Source of the DNA: Argonema galeatum A003/A1
GTDB taxonomy: Bacteria > Cyanobacteriota > Cyanobacteriia > Cyanobacteriales > Aerosakkonemataceae
Reading direction: 5' to 3'
NCBI RefSeq assembly: GCF_023333595.1
Contig: NZ_JAIQZM010000026.1
Location: forward strand, 1 to 64,000
DNA length: 64,000 nucleotides
Made by a program: the position numbers and the translations under genes. The notes under the pieces are model-generated. The model had not been told where the DNA came from, made no database searches, and saw only the letters and a program-made list of their open reading frames with translations. This document shows positions 60,449 through 64,000 of this stretch, piece after piece; positions within the stretch are counted from its first letter, which is position 1, and every line of letters begins with the position of its first letter.

Positions 60449-60691
60449 ATGACCGCCGTTCAAAAAACAGTAGATGTCAGTGTCGCACAAATGAGTGTGC
60501 AAGAATTATTACACCTCATTGATGAAGGGACAGAAGTTTTACTGACAGATGGCCGAAAACCCTTGGCTCGTCTAGTTCCTATTCTCCAACCAAATGTACC
60601 CCGAATAGCTGGATTACACCAGGGAGCAATATCGACAAGTAATGATTTTGATGAGCCATTACCAGAAGAATTTTGGACGGCAGGTGGATGA
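60449..60691 (+). CDS. Phd/YefM-like antitoxin
   Basis: An 80-residue protein with the Phd/YefM N-terminal fold (VDVSVAQMSVQELLHLIDEG, TEVLLTDGRKPLARLVPI) and a C-terminal toxin-binding tail ending DFDEPLPEEFWTAGG. It is coupled to the PIN gene by the overlap ATGA (60688-60691). Presumed to repress its own operon. Confidence 0.85.
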   Translation: MTAVQKTVDVSVAQMSVQELLHLIDEGTEVLLTDGRKPLARLVPILQPNVPRIAGLHQGAISTSNDFDEPLPEEFWTAGG

Positions 60692-61074
60692 AATTATTGT
60701 TTGATACTCATACTTTTATTTGGTGGGATAGTCAACCGAATAACCTATCACAAACAGCTTTAGCACTGTTGCAAGATAGGTCAAATATTTTGCTCCTGAG
60801 TGTCATCAGCATTTGGGAGATGCAAATTAAGTTACAGCTAGGTAAAATAACACTAAATCGATCTTTGTTAGAAATTATTGAAAATCAGCAACAAACTAAT
60901 CAAATAGAGGTACTACCTGTGAAGCTGGCTCATGTTTTAGAATTGGATAGCTTGCCACTTGTTCACAAAGATCCTTTCGATCGTTTGTTGATTGCACAAG
61001 CCAATGTGCAAAATGCTGCCTTAGTTAGCTGCGATCCAATTGTTGCCCAATATCCAGTTAACGTTATTTGGTAA
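60688..61074 (+). CDS. PIN-domain toxin (VapC type)
   Basis: A 128-residue PIN ribonuclease-like protein: LLFDTHTFIWWDSQPNNLSQ (first Asp), SVISIWEMQIKLQLGKITL (Glu), LVHKDPFDRLLIAQANVQNA (Asp pair) and LVSCDPIVAQYPVNVIW. This type (DTHxFIWW, DPFDRLLIAQA) pairs regularly with Phd/YefM antitoxins. All acidic positions are present. Confidence 0.88.
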   Translation: MKLLFDTHTFIWWDSQPNNLSQTALALLQDRSNILLLSVISIWEMQIKLQLGKITLNRSLLEIIENQQQTNQIEVLPVKLAHVLELDSLPLVHKDPFDRLLIAQANVQNAALVSCDPIVAQYPVNVIW

Positions 61075-61118
61075 ATTGCCTAATAGCATCGCTTTTTCTT
61101 TGCAGTTAAGTGTATTAA

Positions 61119-61230
61119 GCGATCGCATTTGGGGGAAAGATGGAAGTGCGATATGCCTTATGCTGGCTATGCCAACGCATTCTGGGAAAGATGGGAGTGC
61201 GATATGCCTTATGCTGGCTACGCCAACGCT
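61119..61230. repeat. HIP1-bounded GGGAAAGATGG repeat, spacer 2
   Basis: GCGATCGCATTTGGGGGAAA, GATGGAAGTGCGATATGCC, TTATGCTGGCTATGCCAACG, then a second unit GCATTCTGGGAAAGATGGGA and a second TATGCCTTATGCTGGCTACG. Only the left HIP1 is intact. Confidence 0.8.
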
Positions 61231-61321
61231 TTTAACGATAAGTTTTCCCATCAGTAGCTAAGAACGGTGAAAAATGCTATTTTAGCTATTATACCTGAAT
61301 TTTAGGGAACACTTTAAAATT

Positions 61322-61537
61322 ATGAGTAGTTCTTTGACACCTTTTTTAAAGCACAGAGGCAAAACGGAAGCAGAACAATTTCAGAAGAATCAGGCGGCAA
61401 TGAAACTTCTGAAAAGCTGGATAGAAGAAGAAGTTACGGAAGAGGAATCAAAGCAAAGAGAAAGCTACTTTGAATCTTTCAAAGAAATTGTGGATAGTGC
61501 GCGGATGCCGGGACATAAGCTTTACAATAAAGAATGA
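61322..61537 (+). CDS. Small antitoxin candidate
   Basis: A 71-residue charged helical protein (KHRGKTEAEQFQKNQAAMKL, then EESKQRESYFESFKEIVDSA). No named family recognised. Its stop overlaps the start of the PIN-like gene by four bases (ATGA), so it is the likely antitoxin of that pair. Confidence 0.7.
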   Translation: MSSSLTPFLKHRGKTEAEQFQKNQAAMKLLKSWIEEEVTEEESKQRESYFESFKEIVDSARMPGHKLYNKE

Positions 61538-62001
61538 TTGTTTTTTTAGACACGGGAATACTTGGGTTAGTTGCCTCGCCAAATAATACGGGTGAGGCGA
61601 AAGAATGTAAAGACTGGCTTTATGGGTTACTTGCTAGAAGTGTATATGTTCTAACTTCTGATATTTGTGACTATGAAGTTAGAAGGGGTTTGCTATTAGC
61701 GTCTTTGAGTAACCCAACAGTTCAAGGTATCCAAAATCTAGATATTTTGCCAGAAGTTATTGACTTTTTACCGTTAACTAAAATGGTAATGAAAGAAGCA
61801 GCTAATTTGTGGGCGCAAGCGCACAGTCAAGGAATTCAAACAGCGGACAATAAAAATATTGATGCAGATATGATTATCTGCGCTCAAGCTAAAGTTCTCC
61901 AAGCAGAAAATCCGGGTCAGTATATCGTAATTGCTTCTACGAATACTAAACATTTGAAACTGTTTACAGAAGCAAAGGAATGGAGAGATATCAAATTTTA
62001 G
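61534..62001 (+). CDS. PIN-domain toxin candidate
   Basis: A 155-residue PIN-like protein: VFLDTGILGLVASPNNTGEA (first Asp), TSDICDYEVRRGLLLASL (Glu), ADMIICAQAKVLQAENPGQY (Asp) and VIASTNTKHLKLF with a missing final acidic residue (N in place of D). RNase toxin role by family; target unknown. Confidence 0.8.
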   Translation: MIVFLDTGILGLVASPNNTGEAKECKDWLYGLLARSVYVLTSDICDYEVRRGLLLASLSNPTVQGIQNLDILPEVIDFLPLTKMVMKEAANLWAQAHSQGIQTADNKNIDADMIICAQAKVLQAENPGQYIVIASTNTKHLKLFTEAKEWRDIKF

Positions 62002-62026
62002 GTAAGCTGTAGGAGAGTTTAATAGA

Positions 62027-62113
62027 GATCTCATTTTGGGAAAGATGGAAGTGCGATATGCCAACGGCTGCCTACGCCAACGCATTTGGGGGAAAGATGG
62101 GAGTGCGATCGCC
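62027..62113. repeat. HIP1-bounded GGGAAAGATGG repeat, spacer 3
   Basis: GATCTCATTTTGGGAAAGAT, GGAAGTGCGATATGCCAACG, GCTGCCTACGCCAACGCATT, GGGGGAAAGATGGGAGTGCG, then ATCGC. Confidence 0.8.
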
Positions 62114-62184
62114 ACTGATTAAGGTTTTTAAGTTATGCTTAAGTTGATGCTATTATCAACATCAATTTAAACATCAAGATAGTT

Positions 62185-62460
62185 ATGCAAAATCAGACTG
62201 TCCGCACAACAATAACTCTACCTGCGGAACTTTTAGCCGCGACTGACAGGATAGTCAGCCAAGGAAAAGCCAAGAGTCGTAATGAGTTTGTAGCACAAGC
62301 ACTTCTACACGAGCTTGAAGCACTCAAACGAGCAGAAATTAATGCAGCACTGATTGAAATGACGCAAGACCCGGATTATCAAGCTCAAGTGCTACAGATG
62401 GAGGCTGAGTTTGGGGTAGCAAGTTGGGAAGCCTTCCAGTTGGGAGAATCTTCAGTATGA
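62185..62460 (+). CDS. Ribbon-helix-helix antitoxin
   Basis: A 91-residue protein with an N-terminal RHH DNA-binding domain (VRTTITLPAELLAATDRIVS, QGKAKSRNEFVAQALLHELE) and a helical C-terminal tail for toxin binding. Stop overlaps the toxin start (ATGA). Represses its own operon by family analogy. Confidence 0.88.
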   Translation: MQNQTVRTTITLPAELLAATDRIVSQGKAKSRNEFVAQALLHELEALKRAEINAALIEMTQDPDYQAQVLQMEAEFGVASWEAFQLGESSV

Positions 62461-62807
62461 AACGAGGAGAAGTCTACGATGCTCGACTTGAACCTGTTGA
62501 GGGTTCTGAACAAGGGGGCACTCGTCCTGTTATCATTGTTAGTCGAGATGCAATCAATACATATAGTCCTGTAGTTTTGGCTATTCCCTGCACTACTTAT
62601 CAAACTGGTAAACGAGTTTATCCCACTCAGATATTAATTACAGCGCCAGACGGTGGATTAACTAACGATTCGATCGCTATGGCAGATCAGGTAAGGGTGT
62701 TATCTAAAAATCGCTTACTGAGTTTACGAGGAATGCTTAGTAATGAAGCAATAATTTTGGTGAATCAAGCTTTGTTAATTGCGTTTGATTTGCCCAGTCA
62801 AGTTTAA
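62457..62807 (+). CDS. mazF: MazF/PemK-type endoribonuclease toxin
   Basis: A 116-residue MazF-like protein: MKRGEVYDARLEPVEGSEQG, GTRPVIIVSRDAINTYSPVV, LAIPCTTYQ, DQVRVLSKNRLLSLRGMLS. The GEVYDARLxPxxGSEQGGTRPxVI start is characteristic. Cuts mRNA at short sites by family knowledge. The stop TAA is immediately followed by the fourth repeat spacer. Confidence 0.9.
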   Translation: MKRGEVYDARLEPVEGSEQGGTRPVIIVSRDAINTYSPVVLAIPCTTYQTGKRVYPTQILITAPDGGLTNDSIAMADQVRVLSKNRLLSLRGMLSNEAIILVNQALLIAFDLPSQV

Positions 62808-62909
62808 TCGCATTTAGGGGGAAAGATGGGAGTGCGATCGCATTTGGGGAAAGATGGAACTGCGATCGCTTTTTGGGAAAGATGGAAGTGCGATCGCATT
62901 GGGGAAAAA
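62808..62909. repeat. HIP1-bounded GGGAAAGATGG repeat, spacer 4 (tandem form)
   Basis: Four short units in a row: ATCGCATTTAGGGGGAAAGA, then GCGATCGCATTTGGGGAAAG, GCGATCGCTTTTTGGGAAAG and GCGATCGCATTGGGGAAAAA, separated by ATGG(G/A)A(G/C)T. Ends exactly where the duplicated DUF29 segment starts. Confidence 0.85.
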
Positions 62910-63164
62910 CTGCAATATTGGACAAGCGAATCCGACTATAATGCAGTTCACTGGCAAGAAGAAATCTATACTTTCAGAATTCAATTGAGACGAAGGATTA
63001 CTACCAATCTCCGTAATTATTTAGAGTCTGAATTGAACTCTATCTATAAAGATGCGTTAGGATTTGTGAAAATTAAAACTCAAAATGCCGTCAGTTTTCT
63101 CCCAGAATGTCCTTACTCGCTTGACCAATTACTTGATATCGAGTGGTTGCCCTCATTAAATTAA
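62910..63164 (+). pseudogene. DUF29 gene, 5'-truncated duplicate
   Basis: Eighty-four codons (LQYWTSESDYNAVHWQEEIY onward to LDIEWLPSLN) nearly identical to the end of the gene at 59805. The upstream end of the copy is replaced by HIP1 repeats. There is no ATG near the junction, although the frame stays open into the repeat. Its last bases overlap the end of the convergent gene by 9. Confidence 0.8.
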
Positions 63165-64000
63165 ATCTTTACGTATCCGCTTTGCTAAACGTTCTAGTTG
63201 ATGTCTCACAAAACTTTTTATTGCTGGCTGTTTTTCCACATATTGAGCTATACTAGGACTAATCTGGTAGTAAAAATTAACTAGCCGTTTACCAACAGGA
63301 TTAGTTAATAATTTTTCATCTCGGAAATTGCGGAATGTGTCTAAGTCTGGGTGCGTGGGAGTTGAGTAAGCTGCTGTGGCGATGAAGCATCCGTATTTTG
63401 TTAATGATTGTATTTCAGTTTCTAATTGAGTGAGAGATATTTGTGTACTACTAGCTATAGACAAAGCTACTCTAATTTTTTTCAGGCTATCCAATGGCTC
63501 GTCTGATTTTATTTCAATTTTTGTATTTTTTATTTTCTGAATAGCTTCTTGATTGCTTGTAAGAATATATCGATTATTTTCCAGGTAATCTGATAGGGAC
63601 TGATAAAAATTTAGTTGCTCGACATCAAAGCGTTTTTGATAATCTCTAGTTAAAAAATCAAAAATTTGTTTAATTTTAGATACAACATAAGCTTTTTCTA
63701 TCTGACTACTTTCGAGTTGCTTACTAATCTGTAATAGACGTATAATAAGACCAGTCATAAATTTAATCTGCTCTTCCAGTGAGTAAGAAATTTTCAGCCA
63801 ATTATTAACCTCGCTGCTGTCATTCTTTATCTTTTCATAGACTATTTCAGCCTGTTTATTTCTTGTTAATCCTTGTGAAATACCATAGTTTTGTATATAA
63901 AGATCTACTTGCAAAGCGCTTTCTCGACAACTTATATATCGAACATATTCCAGCAAAGAGTCTAAATAATTAAGAAGAGCATTAGCATGATCTCCTTTTT
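63156..64000 (-). CDS. CFI-box-CTERM-type protein (5' end beyond the window)
   Basis: At least 281 codons in the window; the frame stays open to base 64000 (KGDHANALLNYLDSLLEYVR), so the start lies outside. A helical N-terminal part is followed by a C-terminal domain beginning GCFIATAAYSTPTHPDLDTF, RNFRDEKLLTNPVGKRLVNF, then YYQISPSIAQYVEKQPAI. This matches the CFI-box-CTERM domain, a C-terminal module of unknown role found in many prokaryotic proteins. The TTG at 63956 is a less likely start. AT-rich, probably accessory. Confidence 0.7.
   Translation of the reverse strand, partial: KGDHANALLNYLDSLLEYVRYISCRESALQVDLYIQNYGISQGLTRNKQAEIVYEKIKNDSSEVNNWLKISYSLEEQIKFMTGLIIRLLQISKQLESSQIEKAYVVSKIKQIFDFLTRDYQKRFDVEQLNFYQSLSDYLENNRYILTSNQEAIQKIKNTKIEIKSDEPLDSLKKIRVALSIASSTQISLTQLETEIQSLTKYGCFIATAAYSTPTHPDLDTFRNFRDEKLLTNPVGKRLVNFYYQISPSIAQYVEKQPAIKSFVRHQLERLAKRIRKDLI

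Noticed and set aside
61021..61251. Minus-strand frame with repeated SVGVASIRHIALPSFPE.
   Set aside because: It is the translation of the HIP1-bounded repeats; similar frames occur over every copy.

Overview
The window looks like a chromosomal segment of a filamentous, non-marine cyanobacterium of the Oscillatoria/Microcoleus type. Evidence: HIP1 octamers (GCGATCGC) occur throughout. Plant-type photosynthesis genes are present: crtP-crtB, a Gap2-like GAPDH, plant-type glycerate kinase and a Ycf20 protein. So are cyanobacterial markers (a helical carotenoid protein, a PatD-like protein, XisH/XisI). There are many heptanucleotide tandem repeats and dispersed palindromes typical of large cyanobacterial genomes. 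The exact genus cannot be fixed from the sequence alone. No rRNA or tRNA gene was seen.

Layout. 1-12 kb: a GT39 glycosyltransferase, a PAP2 phosphatase, ycf20-glycerate kinase, DUF2062, a retropepsin remnant, SelO, an LTxxQ-type periplasmic protein and the Rel (p)ppGpp enzyme. 12-24 kb is mainly housekeeping: a PatD-like protein, a zinc-ribbon protein, a fused double-ATPase ABC protein, gap2, nadD, murC-murB, ybaB, then a carotenoid cluster (helical carotenoid protein, crtB, crtP). 24-36 kb is accessory and defence-like: DUF29, a DUF433/DUF5615 pair, a Uma2 nuclease-like protein, a frameshifted NACHT NTPase, two large membrane GTPases, XisI with a nonsense-mutated XisH, and a 16-repeat CRISPR array without cas genes followed 39 bp later by a VapBC-like pair. 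36-43 kb: a SulP transporter lacking its STAS domain, dxs, a second DUF433/DUF5615 pair and mtnA. 43-46 kb: a PEP-CTERM protein and two divergent type IV pilins, preceded by a shared direct-repeat promoter architecture. 46-51 kb: an RTX-sorbosone dehydrogenase fusion, a small toxin-like gene set, and typA. 51-59 kb: a predicted XcyI-type restriction-modification system, a membrane Hsp70 with a membrane partner, and a WGR-propeller protein. 59-64 kb: a row of small toxin-antitoxin and DUF29 cassettes separated by one family of HIP1-bounded repeats.

Two themes stand out. First, repeats have reshaped genes. In-frame repeat-derived inserts lie in the GT39, glycerate kinase and ABC proteins. Repeats form the end of SulP and abut the truncated ends of at least three genes. 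One palindrome family keeps its stem by compensatory changes. Second, several defence-type genes are decayed or incomplete (XisH, NACHT, an orphan CRISPR) while small TA-like modules are abundant. The least explained signals are the repeat-separated cassette row at 59.8-63.2 kb, the conserved 11-9-4-8-8 spaced TC array before the PEP-CTERM and pilin genes, and the palindromes with covarying stems. By manual reading the window contains no CCCGGG, the site predicted for its own restriction system.
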